Positions 35,571-45,750 of a DNA stretch of 64,000 bases are shown one piece after another. The DNA is from Bradyrhizobium sp. ISRA430. Its GTDB lineage: Bacteria > Pseudomonadota > Alphaproteobacteria > Rhizobiales > Xanthobacteraceae. The stretch lies in assembly GCF_029909975.1 (NCBI RefSeq), contig NZ_CP094516.1, positions 1,240,001 through 1,304,000 on the forward strand, written 5' to 3'. The notes below the pieces were generated by a model. The model did not search any database. It was not told the origin of the DNA and saw only the letters and a program-made list of their open reading frames with translations. Positions within the stretch are counted from its first letter, which is position 1; every line of letters starts with the position of its first letter. The position numbers were made by a program, and so were the translations under genes.

Positions 35571-36925
35571 GCGTTTTCGGTATCGGCGTTGCTTACGGCG
35601 TTGCGACGCTGCTGGTGATGTTCTCGGGCATGCCGATCGCGTTCGCGCTCGGCGCGGTCGCGGTCGTGTTCATGGGCATCTACATGCCCGCCGCCTCCCT
35701 CGATACGGTGACGCAGAACGTCTACGAGGAAATGGCCTCGATCACGCTTTTGTCGATCCCGCTCTTCATCCTGAAGGGCGCTGCGATCGGCAAGTCGCGC
35801 GCCGGCCAGGATCTCTACTCGGCGCTGCACGCCTGGCTGCATCGCGTGCCCGGCGGACTCGGCGTCGCCAACGTGTTCGCCTGCGCGCTGTTCGCGGCGA
35901 TGGCGGGCTCCTCGCCCGCGACCTGCTCGGCGATCGGCTCGGCCGGCATCCCCGAGATGCGCAAGCGCGGCTATTCCGGCGGCTTTGCCGCCGGCATCAT
36001 CGCCGCCGGCGGCACGCTCGGCATTCTGCTGCCGCCCTCGATCACGATGATCCTGTTCGCGGTGGCGGCGGAAAAGTCGTTGGGCCGCCTCTTCCTCGCC
36101 GGCATCGGACCGGGTTTGTTGCTGGTCAGCCTGTTCGGTGCCTATGCCGTGATCCGCTTCCGCAGGGAATATGCGGCGGCCGAAGCGATCTACAAGAACG
36201 GCGGGCCCGAGGCCGCGATCCTGACCCGCGACGAATATACGCTCGCCGAGCGCTTCAGCGTGTTGCCGCGCGTGATTCCCTTCGTGCTGCTGCTCACCGG
36301 CGTCATGATCGCGCTCTATGGCGGCTACGCCACGCCGTCGGAAACCGCCGGCCTCGGCGGTCTCTTGGCGCTGGCCCTGATTGCGGCCATTTACGGCGTA
36401 TGGCGGCCGAGCGATCTCGGTCCCATCATGCGGTCGACGATCAGGGAATCGACGATGCTGATGATGATCATCGGCATGTCCCTGCTCTATTCCTACGTGA
36501 TGAGCTATCTGCACATCTCGCAGTCAGCCGCCGAATCGATTGTCGCGATGCACCTGCCGCGCTGGGGCCTGCTGTTCGCCATTCTCGCCATGGTGATCGT
36601 GCTCGGCTTCTTCCTGCCGCCGGTCTCGATCATCCTGATGACGGCGCCGATCATCCTGCCGCCGTTGCGTGCTGCCAATTTCGACATCATCTGGTTCGGC
36701 GTGGTCATGACCATCGTGATGGAGATGGGGTTGATCCACCCGCCAGTCGGCCTCAACATCTTCGTCATCCGCAACGTCGCTCCCGACATCTCCCTGAGCG
36801 AGGTGATCTGGGGCACGCTGCCGTTCGTGCTGTTGATGATGGCGGCCGTGCTGCTGCTCTGCTTCGTGCCGGAGATATCGACCTGGCTGCCGGATCTGGT
36901 GATGGGGCCGGACGGGAGCAGGTGA
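35567..36925 (+). CDS. TRAP transporter large permease subunit (DctM)
   Basis: This 452-residue, about 12-span sodium-dependent permease has the SGMPIAFALGAVAVVFM start, AGSSPATCSAIGSAGIPEM in the first scoop and the matching PPVGLNIFVIRNVA in the second half. The interior has AAGGTLGILLPPSITM. It is translationally coupled to DctQ and ends eight bases before a long inverted repeat. Confidence 0.92.
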   Translation: MSVFGIGVAYGVATLLVMFSGMPIAFALGAVAVVFMGIYMPAASLDTVTQNVYEEMASITLLSIPLFILKGAAIGKSRAGQDLYSALHAWLHRVPGGLGVANVFACALFAAMAGSSPATCSAIGSAGIPEMRKRGYSGGFAAGIIAAGGTLGILLPPSITMILFAVAAEKSLGRLFLAGIGPGLLLVSLFGAYAVIRFRREYAAAEAIYKNGGPEAAILTRDEYTLAERFSVLPRVIPFVLLLTGVMIALYGGYATPSETAGLGGLLALALIAAIYGVWRPSDLGPIMRSTIRESTMLMMIIGMSLLYSYVMSYLHISQSAAESIVAMHLPRWGLLFAILAMVIVLGFFLPPVSIILMTAPIILPPLRAANFDIIWFGVVMTIVMEMGLIHPPVGLNIFVIRNVAPDISLSEVIWGTLPFVLLMMAAVLLLCFVPEISTWLPDLVMGPDGSR

Positions 36926-36932
36926 TGCTATT

Positions 36933-37018
36933 GTAGGGTGGGTTAGCGCAGCGTAACCCACCTCTTCTCGCGAATGTGTGAGAAAAGTGGTGGGTTACGC
37001 TGCGCTAACCCACCCTAC
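36933..37018. repeat. perfect 30-bp inverted repeat between dctM and the HMG-CoA lyase gene
   Basis: 36933-36962 (GTAGGGTGGGTTAGCGCAGC onwards) is exactly complementary to 36989-37018, with a 26-nt loop that can pair further (CTTCTC/GAGAAAAG). It lies between convergent genes and its last base is the last base of the lyase stop codon. The word is a widespread bacterial intergenic palindrome. Confidence 0.85.
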
Positions 37019-37929
37019 TAAGTCGCGCGGCGCTTCTTTGCGTTCAGCGCATTGGCCACGCGGCTCGCCGCCGGCCGCCCGAGCAGCCGGCTGATCTCGT
37101 TGGTTGCCGCCAGCAGCTTCTCCATGTCGATGCCGGTGCTGATCCCCATGCCCTCGAGCATGTAGACGACGTCTTCGGTCGCGACATTGCCCGTCGCGCC
37201 CGGCGCGTAAGGACAGCCGCCGAGACCGCCGGCCGCGGAATCGATGACGCTGACGCCCTCCTCCATTCCTGCATAGAGATTGGCGAGCGCCTGGCCATAG
37301 GTGTCGTGGAAATGCATCGCGAGATTGGCGACGGGAATGTTGGCACTGACCGCACGCAGCATCTCCTTCGCCTTGGTCGGCGTGCCGACGCCGATGGTAT
37401 CGCCGAGCGAAATCTCGTAGCAGCCGAGGTCCCACAGTGTCTTCGCGAGATCGGCAACCGCCTTCGGCTTGATCTCGCCGTCGAACGGGCAGCCCAGCAC
37501 ACAGGAGATATAGCCACGCACCTTGACGCCGTCGGCCTTGGCGTGCGCGAGAACAGGCTTGAACCGCTCGATGGATTCGGCAACCGAGCAGTTGATGTTG
37601 GCGCGTGAAAAACCTTCGGAGGCTGCCGCGAACACGGAGACCACTCTGGCGCCGGCGCCCCGCGCGGCCTCATAGCCTTTCTCGTTTGGCACCAGCACGT
37701 GGAATTCGGCTCCCTTCACGTGGCTCACGCCGCGCAGCACGGCATCGGAGCTTGCCATCTGCGGGATCGCCTTGGGCGAGACAAAGGCGCCGACCTCGAC
37801 AGTATCCAGGCCGGCCGCGACCAGCGCCTCGACAAAGGCGATGCGGGCCTCGACGCTGATCGGCGTCTTCTCGTTCTGGAGGCCGTCGCGCGGCCCCATT
37901 TCAATGATGCGAACCTGATCGCTCATCAT
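37018..37929 (-). CDS. liuE: hydroxymethylglutaryl-CoA lyase
   Basis: This cytoplasmic enzyme splits HMG-CoA into acetoacetate and acetyl-CoA, the last step of leucine breakdown. The 303-residue product shows EMGPRDGLQNE at the N-terminus (residues about 9-19), GDTIGVGTP, and the catalytic-cysteine signature GGLGGCPYAPGATGN. The start ATG at 37929 overlaps the stop of the carboxylase alpha gene (ATGA); ATG 37926 is equally possible. It is last in the liu operon. Confidence 0.92.
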   Translation of the reverse strand: MMSDQVRIIEMGPRDGLQNEKTPISVEARIAFVEALVAAGLDTVEVGAFVSPKAIPQMASSDAVLRGVSHVKGAEFHVLVPNEKGYEAARGAGARVVSVFAAASEGFSRANINCSVAESIERFKPVLAHAKADGVKVRGYISCVLGCPFDGEIKPKAVADLAKTLWDLGCYEISLGDTIGVGTPTKAKEMLRAVSANIPVANLAMHFHDTYGQALANLYAGMEEGVSVIDSAAGGLGGCPYAPGATGNVATEDVVYMLEGMGISTGIDMEKLLAATNEISRLLGRPAASRVANALNAKKRRAT

Positions 37930-39935
37930 TCTTGCTCGCTCGACGGCTCGACCACGGCCAGCTCGACGCCTTCCTGCACGATGTCGCCGACCTTGCACTT
38001 GATCGCCTTCAAGACGCCGGCGAACGGCGCGCGCAGCGTCTGCTCCATCTTCATCACTTCCAGCGTCAGGATCGGCGCGCCCTTCTCGAGCTTGGCGCCC
38101 TCTTCAGCGAGCACGGCGACGACGGTGCCCGGCAACGGCGCCGCGATCTTGTCCTCGCCGACATGCTCCTCGCTCTCGCCGCCGAACGGATCAACCCAGT
38201 GCAGGTCGAAGCGGCCGTTGCGGGTGCGCAAATACACCTCGTGACCGTCGATCACGGCCGCGACCTGCGACTTGACGCCGTCGAGCGTGAGATCGAATCC
38301 GCCCTCGTTCGGCGTGATGGCAAAGGCGAGTTCGCGCTCGCCGATGACGAGCGTCGACGGACCGCTGCCATAGTTGAGCGCGATCTTCTGCTCGGGTCCA
38401 TGCCCGACGCGGAAGGAAAAGCTGCGCTGGCGCCTGCCCACCGGCATCCAGCCAAAAGTGTGCCAGGGCGAACTCGCATCCGCCTGCGCGGCCTGGCGTT
38501 CATCGTTCACGATCGCGGCCACGGCGGCGCAGAGCTCGAACTCGCCGGGCGCGGTTGCGGCCGGCGTCAGGATCGCCAGCTCGCGCTCGATGAAGCCGGT
38601 GTCGATCGCGTTCGCCCGCACCTTCGGATGCGTCATCAGGGCGGACAGGAATGGGATGTTGGTGACGATGCCGCGGACGTCGCAGTCTTCGAGCCCGCGG
38701 TTCAGCCGCTCGATCGCGACATCCCGCGTCGGGGCCCACGCGATCATCTTGGCCAGCATCGCGTCGTAGTAAGGCGAGACGGCGTCGCCCTCGCGATAGC
38801 CGGCATCGATGCGCAAGCCGCCGGTTTCTGCCGGGAGCCGCCAGGTCGAGATCCTGCCGACCGACGGCATAAAATTCTTGGTCGGGTTTTCGGCGTAGAC
38901 GCGCGCCTCGATGGCGTGGCCATTGAGCCGAATCTCGTCCTGCTTGAGCGGCAGTTCCTCCCCAAAGGCAACGCGCAATTGCCACTCGACGAGGTCGATC
39001 CCGGTGATCAACTCGGTCACGGGATGCTCGACCTGAAGGCGGGTGTTCATCTCGATGAAGAATACGTCCTTGCCGTCGGAGACGAACTCGATGGTGCCGG
39101 CCCCGACATAGTTCACCGCGCCCGCCGCCTTGCGTGCGGCGGCGCAGACGCTATCGCGCTGGGTGGCGTTGAGCGTCGGTGACGGCGCCTCCTCGATCAC
39201 CTTCTGATGCCGGCGCTGCAGCGTGCATTCGCGCTCGAACAGCGACAGGAGATTGCCGTGGCTGTCGCCGATCACCTGCACCTCGATGTGCCGGGGATTG
39301 TCGACATATCTCTCGATCAGCATGGTGTCGTCGCCGAACGCGGCTTTCGCTTCGCGCTTGGCGCTGACGATCGCAGGACCCAGTTCAGCCGCCGAGCGCA
39401 CGATGCGCATGCCGCGTCCGCCGCCGCCGGCCGAGGCCTTGACCAAAACGGGGAAGCCGATCCTCTCGGCCGCCTTCGCCAGCGTTGCATCGTCCTGGGC
39501 CTCGCCGTGATAGCCCGGCACCAGCGGCACGCCGGCCTTCTCCATCAGGGCCTTGGAGCCGGACTTGGAGCCCATCGCCGTCATCATTCCGGCGGTCGGG
39601 CCGACGAAGACCAATCCGGCATCCAGGCAGGCCCGCGCGAACTCGGCATTTTCCGACAGGAAGCCGTAGCCGGGGTGCACGGCCTCGGCGCCGGTCTTCC
39701 GCGCGGCTTCGATCAGGCGCTCGACGTTGAGATAGCTGTCGCGTGCTCGTGCGGGGCCCAGCAGCACGGCTTCGTCGGCGAGTGCGACATGCATCGCGTC
39801 GCGGTCGGCCTCGGAGTAGACGGCGACGGTGCGCAGGCCCATGGCGCGGGCAGTGCGGATGACGCGGCAGGCGATCTCGCCGCGATTGGCGATCAGGAGC
39901 GTGCGAAAGCGCCGGTAGAGGTTTGAGCGGTCCAT
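37926..39935 (-). CDS. liuD: methylcrotonoyl-CoA carboxylase biotin-carrying alpha subunit
   Basis: The 669-residue protein has a biotin carboxylase part (LLIANRGEIACRVIRTARAM at the N-terminus, ASAGGGGRGMRIV ATP-grasp loop, FIEMNTRLQVEHPVTE) and a C-terminal biotinyl domain with EVMKMEQ, biotin on K629. It carboxylates 3-methylcrotonyl-CoA together with the beta subunit encoded 2 nt upstream. Propionyl- or geranyl-CoA carboxylase subunits are similar; neighbours decide for leucine catabolism. Start at MDRSNLYRRF (39935). Confidence 0.9.
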   Translation of the reverse strand: MDRSNLYRRFRTLLIANRGEIACRVIRTARAMGLRTVAVYSEADRDAMHVALADEAVLLGPARARDSYLNVERLIEAARKTGAEAVHPGYGFLSENAEFARACLDAGLVFVGPTAGMMTAMGSKSGSKALMEKAGVPLVPGYHGEAQDDATLAKAAERIGFPVLVKASAGGGGRGMRIVRSAAELGPAIVSAKREAKAAFGDDTMLIERYVDNPRHIEVQVIGDSHGNLLSLFERECTLQRRHQKVIEEAPSPTLNATQRDSVCAAARKAAGAVNYVGAGTIEFVSDGKDVFFIEMNTRLQVEHPVTELITGIDLVEWQLRVAFGEELPLKQDEIRLNGHAIEARVYAENPTKNFMPSVGRISTWRLPAETGGLRIDAGYREGDAVSPYYDAMLAKMIAWAPTRDVAIERLNRGLEDCDVRGIVTNIPFLSALMTHPKVRANAIDTGFIERELAILTPAATAPGEFELCAAVAAIVNDERQAAQADASSPWHTFGWMPVGRRQRSFSFRVGHGPEQKIALNYGSGPSTLVIGERELAFAITPNEGGFDLTLDGVKSQVAAVIDGHEVYLRTRNGRFDLHWVDPFGGESEEHVGEDKIAAPLPGTVVAVLAEEGAKLEKGAPILTLEVMKMEQTLRAPFAGVLKAIKCKVGDIVQEGVELAVVEPSSEQE

Positions 39936-39937
39936 CG

Positions 39938-41542
39938 TCACATCCTGAACAGGCCGAATTTCGTCGGTTCGATCGGCGCATTCGACGCCGCCGAGAGGCC
40001 GAGGCCGAGCACGAGCCGGGTGTCGGCAGGGTCGATCACGCCATCGTCCCACAGCCGCGCCGTCGCATAGTAAGGATGGCCCTGGCTCTCATATTGCGCG
40101 CGGATCGGGCTGCGGAATTTCTCTTCCTCCTCCTTCGACCAGCTATCGCCCTTGGCCTCGATGTTGTCGCGTCGGACCTGGCTGAGCACCATGGACGCCT
40201 GCTCGCCGCCCATCACGGAGATACGGGCATTCGGCCACATCCAAAGGAAGCGAGGGCCGTAGGCGCGGCCGCACATGCCGTAATTGCCGGCGCCGTAGGA
40301 GCCGCCGATCACGACGGTGAATTTCGGCACCGAGGCGGTCGCTACCGCCGTCACGAGTTTCGCGCCATCGCGCGCGATGCCACCCGCCTCGTACTTCTTG
40401 CCGACCATGAAGCCCGTGATGTTCTGCAGGAACACGAGGGGAATGCCGCGCTGGCAGCACAGTTCGATGAAATGCGCGCCCTTGAGCGAGCTCTCGCTGA
40501 ACAGGATGCCGTTGTTGGCGATGATGCCGACCGGAAAACCCCAGATGTGGGCGAAGCCGCAGACCAGCGTCGTGCCGTAGAGCTTCTTGAACTCGTCGAA
40601 CTCGGAGCCGTCGACGACACGGGCGATGATGTCGCGCACGTCAAAGGGCTTGCGGCCGTCGACGGGTACGACGCCGTAAATCTCTTCCGCCGCAAACAGC
40701 GGATCGCGCGGCGGGTGCATGTTGAGGTTCGGCCGCGCCGACGGCTTCAGCGTTCCGACGATACGCCGGGCAATGCCGATCGCATGGGCATCGTTCTGCG
40801 CGTAATGGTCGGTGACGCCGGACTGGCGCGAATGCACGTCGGCGCCGCCGAGCTCCTCCGCGCTCACCACCTCGCCGGTGGCAGCCTTCACCAGCGGCGG
40901 GCCGCCGAGGAAGATCGTCCCCTGGTTGCGCACGATGATGCTCTCGTCCGACATCGCCGGCACGTAGGCGCCGCCGGCGGTGCAGGAGCCCATCACAATC
41001 GCGATCTGCGGGATGCCTTGCGACGACATCTGGGCCTGGTTGTAGAAGATGCGGCCGAAGTGCCGTTCGTCCGGAAAGATCTCGTCCTGGAGCGGCAGGA
41101 AGGCGCCGCCGGAATCCACCATGTAGACGCAAGGCAGATTGTTCTGCCGCGCGATGTCCTGCGCGCGCAGATGTTTCTTCACCGTCATCGGGTAGTAGGT
41201 GCCGCCCTTGATGGTGGCATCGTTGGCGACGATCACGCATTCGCGGCCCGAGATACGCCCCACGCCAGTCACGATGCTCGCCGAATGCACGTCGCCGCCA
41301 TAGAGGCCGTAGGCGGCGAGCGGCGACAGCTCCAGGAACGAGGTGCCGGGATCGACCAAAAGGTCGACGCGCTGGCGCGCCAGCATCTTGCCGCGCGCAG
41401 TGTGGCGGTTGCGCGAAGCCTCGCCGCCGCCGCCGGCTACCTGGCCCAGCTTTTCGCGCAAGTCGGCGACGAGCGCGCGCATGGCATCGGCGTTGCGAGC
41501 GAAATCTGAGGACGATGGATCGATGCTGGAATGGAGCGGCAT
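39938..41542 (-). CDS. liuB: methylcrotonoyl-CoA carboxylase beta (carboxyltransferase) subunit
   Basis: The 534-residue carboxyltransferase carries the conserved [19 protein letters not shown] start, the acyl-CoA pocket glycines in [13 protein letters not shown] and [16 protein letters not shown], and [20 protein letters not shown] in the biotin site half. Length fits MccB. It precedes liuD by 2 nt and follows liuA by 79 nt. Confidence 0.93.
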   Translation of the reverse strand: MPLHSSIDPSSSDFARNADAMRALVADLREKLGQVAGGGGEASRNRHTARGKMLARQRVDLLVDPGTSFLELSPLAAYGLYGGDVHSASIVTGVGRISGRECVIVANDATIKGGTYYPMTVKKHLRAQDIARQNNLPCVYMVDSGGAFLPLQDEIFPDERHFGRIFYNQAQMSSQGIPQIAIVMGSCTAGGAYVPAMSDESIIVRNQGTIFLGGPPLVKAATGEVVSAEELGGADVHSRQSGVTDHYAQNDAHAIGIARRIVGTLKPSARPNLNMHPPRDPLFAAEEIYGVVPVDGRKPFDVRDIIARVVDGSEFDEFKKLYGTTLVCGFAHIWGFPVGIIANNGILFSESSLKGAHFIELCCQRGIPLVFLQNITGFMVGKKYEAGGIARDGAKLVTAVATASVPKFTVVIGGSYGAGNYGMCGRAYGPRFLWMWPNARISVMGGEQASMVLSQVRRDNIEAKGDSWSKEEEEKFRSPIRAQYESQGHPYYATARLWDDGVIDPADTRLVLGLGLSAASNAPIEPTKFGLFRM

Positions 41543-41621
41543 GTGGTCCCGGGGCTGCTGAATGTGGTGAGACGCCGCGACAGGTTGGACCCGTTTCGCG
41601 GCAATTCCAATCGCGTGGAGG

Positions 41622-42794
41622 CTACGTCGTCTCCGCCATCAGCTCGCGGCCGATCAGCATGCGACGAACCTCCGAGGTGCCGGCGCCGATCTCGTAGAGC
41701 TTGGCATCGCGCCAAAGACGTCCCGTGGGAAACTCGCTGGTGTAACCGACGCCGCCGAGCGCCTGGATCGCCTCGCCCGCCATCCACGTGGCCTTCTCCG
41801 CGGAATAGAGGATCGCGGCGGCGGCGTCCTTGCGTAAGCTGCGCGCATGGTTGGCACGGTCGCAGGCGCGCCCCACGGCGTAGACATAGGCGCGCGTGGC
41901 CTGCCAGGTCGAATACATGTCGGCGAGCTTGCCCTGCATGAGCTGGAAATCGCCGATCGGCTGGCCGAACTGCTTGCGCTCGTGCATGTAAGGCACGACC
42001 ACGTCCATGCAGGCCGCCATGATGCCGAGCGGGCCGCCGGACAGCACCGCGCGTTCGTAGTCGAGGCCCGACATCAGGACCTTGACGCCCTCGCCCACGC
42101 CCCCGAGCACGTTTTCTTCCGGCACTTCGCACTCGTCGAAGAACAGCGGATAGGTGTTGGAGCCGCGCATGCCGAGCTTGTCGAGATGCTGGCCGTGGGT
42201 GAAGCCCTTGAAGCCCTTCTCGATCAGAAACGCGGTCATCCCGCGCGGCCCGGCCTCAGGATCGGTCTTGGCGTAGACGACGAGCACGTCGGCATCGCCG
42301 CCATTGGTGATCCACATCTTCGAGCCGTTGAGCACGTAACGGTCGCCGCGCTTGTCGGCGCGCAGCTTCATGGAGACGACGTCGGAGCCAGCGCCGGGCT
42401 CGGACATCGCAAGCGCGCCGACATAGTCGCCGGAGATCAGCTTCGGCAGATAGCGCTGCCGCTGCACCTCGTTGCCATTGCGGCGGATCTGATTGACGCA
42501 GAGGTTGGAATGGGCGCCGTAGGACAGCCCCACCGCGGCCGAGCCGCGTGAAACCTCCTCCATGGCGACGATATGGGCGAGATAGCCCATGTTGGAGCCG
42601 CCATACTGCTCGGGCGCCGTCATGCCGAGCAGGCCGAGGTCGCCGAGGCGCTTCCAGAGGTCCGCCGGGAACAGATTTGCCTTCTCTATCTCGGCGGCGC
42701 GCGGCGCGACCTCCGCCTCCACGAAAGCGCGCACGGTATCGCGCAGCATGGTGATCTCTTCGCCCAGATCGAAATCGATGCTCGGGATATTCAA
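41622..42794 (-). CDS. liuA: isovaleryl-CoA dehydrogenase
   Basis: This FAD enzyme oxidises isovaleryl-CoA to 3-methylcrotonyl-CoA and passes electrons to ETF. The 390-residue product shows [17 protein letters not shown] (FAD/substrate site), [31 protein letters not shown] with the short-branched-chain-type glutamate region, and [21 protein letters not shown] start at the TTG at 42794, because GGAGG lies seven bases upstream and the resulting length is standard; the frame is open to 42866. It is first in the liu operon. Confidence 0.92.
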   Translation of the reverse strand: MNIPSIDFDLGEEITMLRDTVRAFVEAEVAPRAAEIEKANLFPADLWKRLGDLGLLGMTAPEQYGGSNMGYLAHIVAMEEVSRGSAAVGLSYGAHSNLCVNQIRRNGNEVQRQRYLPKLISGDYVGALAMSEPGAGSDVVSMKLRADKRGDRYVLNGSKMWITNGGDADVLVVYAKTDPEAGPRGMTAFLIEKGFKGFTHGQHLDKLGMRGSNTYPLFFDECEVPEENVLGGVGEGVKVLMSGLDYERAVLSGGPLGIMAACMDVVVPYMHERKQFGQPIGDFQLMQGKLADMYSTWQATRAYVYAVGRACDRANHARSLRKDAAAAILYSAEKATWMAGEAIQALGGVGYTSEFPTGRLWRDAKLYEIGAGTSEVRRMLIGRELMAETT

Positions 42795-42895
42795 GGCGAT
42801 TCCTCCGTTCTTATCAGGCCCGAACCTACCCCCGCGCGGGCGCCACAGCGGTCTAAAAGGTTGCATTTTCCGCCAAGTTTGGCGAGGATTTTTCC

Positions 42896-43924
42896 ATGAC
42901 CTTTCAAGCCGCGACCGCGACGCCCCGCCGCGCCATGACGCCAGCCGCCTTCGTCCGCGGCGTGGTCGCCGCCTACGATCGCTACGGACGCGACCCGGCC
43001 GAGGCCCTCGGCAAGGGCCAGGTAACGGCAGACCTTGTCAAATCGACGGATGGAAGGGTGACAGCCGCCCAGTTCGAGGCGCTGGCGGGCCACGCCATGC
43101 GCGAGCTGGACGACGAAGCACTCGGCTGGTTCTCGCGCCGCCTGCCCTGGGGCACCTATGGCATGCTGTGCCGCGCCTCGATCACCGCGCCTAATCTCGA
43201 AGTCGCGCTCAAGCGCTGGTGCCGGCATCACCGCCTCCTGACCGAGGACGTGCTATTCGAGCTCGCGATCGCCGATGAAACCGCAGTCATTGCCGTTCGC
43301 GAGCTGCGCGACCTCGGCGCCTGCCGCGAGTTCTGCCTCGTCACCCTGCTGCGCTACGTGCTCGGCTTTTCCTGCTGGGCCGTCGATTCGGCGATCGCGC
43401 TCCGCGAAGCGGAATTTCCTTATCCCGAGCCGCCCCACGTCTCGGTCTATCCGACGATCTTCTGCAAGAACGTCCGCTTCCGCGAGGACTGCGCCGGCAT
43501 CGTCTTCGACAAGCACTATCTCTCGCTGCCGCTCACCCGCAGCGCCACCGACCTCGACACCATGCTGAAGGGCGCGCTGCGCCTGACCGTGCTGCCCTAT
43601 CGGCGCGACCGACTGCTGGTGGAGCGTGTCCGCCGCGTGCTGCGTGGCGCGCGCGGCCGCGTCCTGGGCGCCGAAGACGTCGCGAGCGAACTTGCGCTCT
43701 CCACCCGCACCATGCATCGCCGCCTGCGCGAGGAAGCGACCTCGCTGCGCGACTTGAAGGAGGAAGCCAAGCTCGAGCTCGCCAAGCAGGAGCTGATGCG
43801 TGGCCGCGTGCCGATCAAGCGGATCGCCGAGCTCGCCGGCTTCCGCAACGAAAAGAGCTTTTCCCGCGCCTTTCGCACCTGGACCGGCGCTTCACCGCGC
43901 GAGTTTCGCGGCAGATATCGTTAG
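42896..43924 (+). CDS. AraC-family transcriptional regulator (Arabinose_bd / OruR type)
   Basis: This 342-residue regulator has an N-terminal ligand-binding region (about 20-210, including [13 protein letters not shown]) and a C-terminal double helix-turn-helix ([20 protein letters not shown], then [20 protein letters not shown] and W-GASPREFR). It is divergent from the liu operon with about 100 bp between start codons. By position, control of leucine/isovalerate catabolism is likely; better-known liu operons use a MerR-type LiuR instead. Confidence 0.88.
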   Translation: MTFQAATATPRRAMTPAAFVRGVVAAYDRYGRDPAEALGKGQVTADLVKSTDGRVTAAQFEALAGHAMRELDDEALGWFSRRLPWGTYGMLCRASITAPNLEVALKRWCRHHRLLTEDVLFELAIADETAVIAVRELRDLGACREFCLVTLLRYVLGFSCWAVDSAIALREAEFPYPEPPHVSVYPTIFCKNVRFREDCAGIVFDKHYLSLPLTRSATDLDTMLKGALRLTVLPYRRDRLLVERVRRVLRGARGRVLGAEDVASELALSTRTMHRRLREEATSLRDLKEEAKLELAKQELMRGRVPIKRIAELAGFRNEKSFSRAFRTWTGASPREFRGRYR

Positions 43925-44052
43925 GTCGCGCGCATGCGAAGGCCGAACAGCGTTCGCTTTCAACCGTTGCAGGCGTCATACTTTTGCGGCCTCCGAGAAC
44001 AAGCTCGGAGACCGCTATGGCTGGAAACTGATCTCAATCCGATACGATTGCG

Positions 44053-44349
44053 TTAGTTCGAGTTGGTTTGTGCGCCCGGCCGAAGCTTGGTGCGCGACTG
44101 CGACTGCTTCGGCTGAAAGGCGAGAGAGTCGTTCGTGCTCTTCGCGCCGCTCTGTGAACACGATCCGCCGATGCCGGCGGCTGCAGACCGGCAGGCCTCC
44201 ATCGTCGGATAGCCGCAGCCGTGAGCGGCTTGGGCGCCGTTGGTGATGCAGTAATCGTCTGCACGAGCGGCCGGTGCCGTCATCACGAGAAACGCGGACG
44301 CAAACAGCGTCGCAGCAGAGGCGACGAACGTCTTCGAGGTCGAGGTCAT
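44053..44349 (-). CDS. DUF3551 family small secreted protein, third copy
   Basis: The 98-residue precursor has a signal peptide cut near ARA/DD, and the core DYCITNGAQAAHGCGYPTME then ACRSAAAGIGGSCSQ with four cysteines. The polar C-terminal tail (QPKQSQSRTKLRPG) is longer than in the copies at 23.8 and 24.3 kb. AGGAAAA precedes the ATG. Function unknown. Confidence 0.82.
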   Translation of the reverse strand: MTSTSKTFVASAATLFASAFLVMTAPAARADDYCITNGAQAAHGCGYPTMEACRSAAAGIGGSCSQSGAKSTNDSLAFQPKQSQSRTKLRPGAQTNSN

Positions 44350-44572
44350 CTGTCTTTTCCTGATTCAGGGTCCCACAAAAGCGTCCTCGGCGTGCGGCGC
44401 GCGCCGAGCTTCACACCGCGCATGTGGGGAGCGGGCCAGGGCCGACAATCACGGATCACCGCATTGCAGTAATTCCCAAATCACATGTCACAGTTAGGTG
44501 ATCTACTAAGCTTTTCGGTCAAGCCATTGGAATGTTGGAATGAAATTGCCAACTACCTCGCCGGTAAAGCTG

Positions 44573-45067
44573 CTAGCCTGTCGAGGTGACTTCCGCGATC
44601 TCCTGCACGGGCAATGGCACGTCCTTCGCCACTCCCAGCACCGGAAAGCTGCGGACGTTCTTCACGTTCGGCATCGCCGCGAAATGCAGGAGCTGCTGGC
44701 GCATGCTCTCGACGCTCGGCGCCACGCATTTCAGCAGATAGTCAGTATCGCCGGAAATCCGCCAGCACTGCTGGACGCGCGGGATCGCGGCGATCGAGCT
44801 TTCGAAGGCCTCCAGCACCGGCTGGGCCTGGCTGCCGAGCTGTATGGCGACGAACGACACCACCTCAAAGCCCAGCAGCCGCTCATCGATGACGGCGCGG
44901 ACCGCCCGGATGACACCGCGGCTGAACAGGGCCTTCAGCCGCCGCAGGCAATTGGGCGCGGAGACGCCGACGCGAAGCGCGAGCTCGTTGTTGCGCACGC
45001 GGCCGTCCTGCTGCAGCTCGGATAAGATCTTCAGATCGACGCCGTCGAGCTGGTGACGCCCCGCCAT
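44573..45067 (-). CDS. Lrp/AsnC family transcriptional regulator
   Basis: The 164-residue protein has an N-terminal helix-turn-helix (LDGVDLKILSELQQDGRVRN, then ELALRVGVSAPNCLRRLKAL) and a C-terminal RAM effector domain (LLGFEVVSFVAIQLG to VKNVRSFPVLGVAKDVPLP). I start at ATG 45067, preceded by GAGGTGGG. No obvious target gene adjoins it. Lrp proteins sense amino acids. Confidence 0.9.
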   Translation of the reverse strand: MAGRHQLDGVDLKILSELQQDGRVRNNELALRVGVSAPNCLRRLKALFSRGVIRAVRAVIDERLLGFEVVSFVAIQLGSQAQPVLEAFESSIAAIPRVQQCWRISGDTDYLLKCVAPSVESMRQQLLHFAAMPNVKNVRSFPVLGVAKDVPLPVQEIAEVTSTG

Positions 45068-45194
45068 ACCCACCTCGTCAGGATTCCGTCATGCCTCGGA
45101 TCAACGAAGCACGGCGCGGAATCGCTGCCAAGGGCTCGACGAGGGGATTCGGGCGGCGGGACCGCCGGTGTGGATCCGGCTCAGCGGGTCCGGC

Positions 45195-45500
45195 TCAGTG
45201 CGTCCAAGGCTCGCCGCGGCGGAAGGAGAAATTGTCGGCATAGGCAGCCGGCCGGCGCTGGGGCTCCTTGGGCTCGATCACCTGGTAGGCGATGCCCTTG
45301 CGCTCGCAATAGGCGACCGCCTCCTCTTTGGTGAGGAAGCGCAGCGTGATCTGCTGCTTCATGTCCGCCGACGATGTCCAGCCCATCAGCGGCTCGACCG
45401 CCCGCGGCAGCTCCGGCTCGTAGTCGAGCTGCCATTCCCGGGTCATGGACTTGCCCGATTGCATCGCGTTTTTGGCGGGCTTAAAAATGCGTGCGGTCAT
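45195..45500 (-). CDS. NDUFS4-like NADH dehydrogenase accessory subunit (ETC complex I subunit)
   Basis: The 101-residue protein matches the ETC_C1_NDUFS4 family: MTARIFKPAKNAMQSGKSMT, EWQLDYEPELPRAVEPLMGW, TSSADMKQQITLRFLTKEEA and the closing YADNFSFRRGEPWTH. In alphaproteobacteria, as in mitochondria, this supernumerary subunit stabilises respiratory complex I at its hydrophilic arm. The gene stands alone, divergent from opgC. Confidence 0.92.
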   Translation of the reverse strand: MTARIFKPAKNAMQSGKSMTREWQLDYEPELPRAVEPLMGWTSSADMKQQITLRFLTKEEAVAYCERKGIAYQVIEPKEPQRRPAAYADNFSFRRGEPWTH

Positions 45501-45750
45501 TGGTCGGCCGGGCCCCTTGCGACTTTGGTCGATTTTGATGCGTCACGGTAGCAGTTGGTGGAAACCGCGGGGATAGTATAGAGACACCATTCGGGAACTG
45601 ATTGGTGATTCCGCCCCTGGGTAACCTGGCCGAGGGTATAGTCATTATGCTGCGCCGTGACAATTGCGTACCCGCCTCCGTCCGGATCCCGCCCGGCGGC
45701 ACTGTTCCGCCGATGCCTGCGTGTCCGTCCTCTTCGAAAGCTCCCCTCGC

